A stretch of 13,390 nt of DNA. Origin: CAYPZU01 sp964415395 (lineage in GTDB: Bacteria > Chlamydiota > Chlamydiia > Chlamydiales > SM23-39). The stretch spans positions 1 through 13,390 of the forward strand of contig CAYPZU010000062.1 in assembly GCA_964415395.1 (NCBI GenBank). The letters are read 5' to 3'. This document shows positions 13,132 through 13,390 of the stretch, piece by piece. Positions within the stretch are counted from its first letter, which is position 1; the number at the start of each line of letters is the position of its first letter. The notes beneath the pieces were generated by a model, which saw nothing but the letters and a program-made list of their open reading frames with translations, did no database searches and was not told where the DNA came from. A program made the translations under genes and the position numbers.

Positions 13132-13390
13132 ATTTCTTATTTTTCTCCTCCCTGTCTTTGGCTTCGCCCAGATCGACAAGCGGGGCGATTTCCAGATTTG
13201 GCAGAGGAATTTCCTCTCTAAGCACATCAATGACAAATGGACTCTCCAGTTTTACAACGAGTGGCGCTTTGGGGACGACGCCTCGAAGTTTTTCTATGTG
13301 AACCTGCAGGCGCAGGCGAAGTTCAGGATCTGTTCGTGGCTGACGACGACTCCGGGATACCGGCAGGTGCTCCGGCGCATTCCTGTGAAT
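13106..13390 (+). CDS. DUF2490-type outer-membrane protein (partial, runs off window)
   Basis: Open reading frame from ATG 13106 to the right edge without a stop; 95 residues are visible. It begins with a signal peptide (about 1-21, MELRSLSRKFLIFLLPVFGF, then AQ). After it, DFQIWQRNFLSKHINDKW, FYNEWRF and a following TTPGYRQ show the alternating strands of the DUF2490 family, thought to be outer-membrane beta-barrels. The start lies 26 bases inside the tautomerase gene in another frame and has only a weak ribosome-binding site (TTTGGA), consistent with coupling. An ATG in this frame plus a signal peptide immediately after it support the start. The function is unknown. Confidence 0.75.
   Translation, partial: MELRSLSRKFLIFLLPVFGFAQIDKRGDFQIWQRNFLSKHINDKWTLQFYNEWRFGDDASKFFYVNLQAQAKFRICSWLTTTPGYRQVLRRIPVN

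Overview
The window reads as a chromosomal segment of a Gram-negative bacterium, most likely an environmental ('Chlamydia-like') member of the Chlamydiota. The hints are a short SWIB-domain protein with a lysine-rich, histone-like tail, an OprB-type porin, a secreted DUF1254/DUF1214 protein, a DUF2490 protein and a small amino-acid ABC transporter. Base composition looks moderate (near 50% GC by eye, not computed). This assignment is an inference; no rRNA or other phylogenetic marker is present. I see no insertion sequence, CRISPR array, tRNA or prophage gene.

Layout. (1) 105-4694, minus strand: a tight three-gene unit of a CHASE2-domain membrane protein with a degenerate cyclase-like C-terminus, an SDF/DAACS-type symporter, and an iron-sulfur cryptochrome/photolyase (FeS-BCP, PhrB-like). 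The second and third genes overlap by ATGA. (2) 4794-5570, plus strand: an exported FecR-domain protein diverging from the CHASE2 gene. (3) 5642-6195: a GTG-initiated cold-shock protein converging on a small two-helix membrane protein. (4) 6253-9883, plus strand: a promoter, a 24-codon leader peptide with five consecutive His codons, a terminator-like element, a periplasmic amino-acid-binding protein, a permease, an ABC ATPase and an OprB-type porin. (5) 10018-11086: the SWIB protein with a strong intrinsic terminator, then a GNAT acetyltransferase carrying a signal peptide. (6) 11087-11230: a gene-free patch of ATCCTG repeats and two strong hairpins. (7) 11231-13390: a DUF1254/DUF1214 protein on minus, diverging from a tautomerase gene that overlaps a DUF2490 gene cut off by the window edge.

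The most interesting system is the amino-acid uptake operon. Its leader has all the parts of a translation-coupled attenuator tuned to histidine: Shine-Dalgarno, ATG, five CAT codons near the end, stop, mutually exclusive GC-rich pairing segments and a U-tract. Histidine limitation would stall the leader ribosome and let transcription continue into the transporter and an outer-membrane porin. That gives an import line across both membranes and names a probable substrate for an otherwise generic transporter. Secondary points are the ABC ATPase lacking its H-loop histidine, the CHASE2 protein lacking cyclase catalytic residues, and the exported GNAT enzyme.
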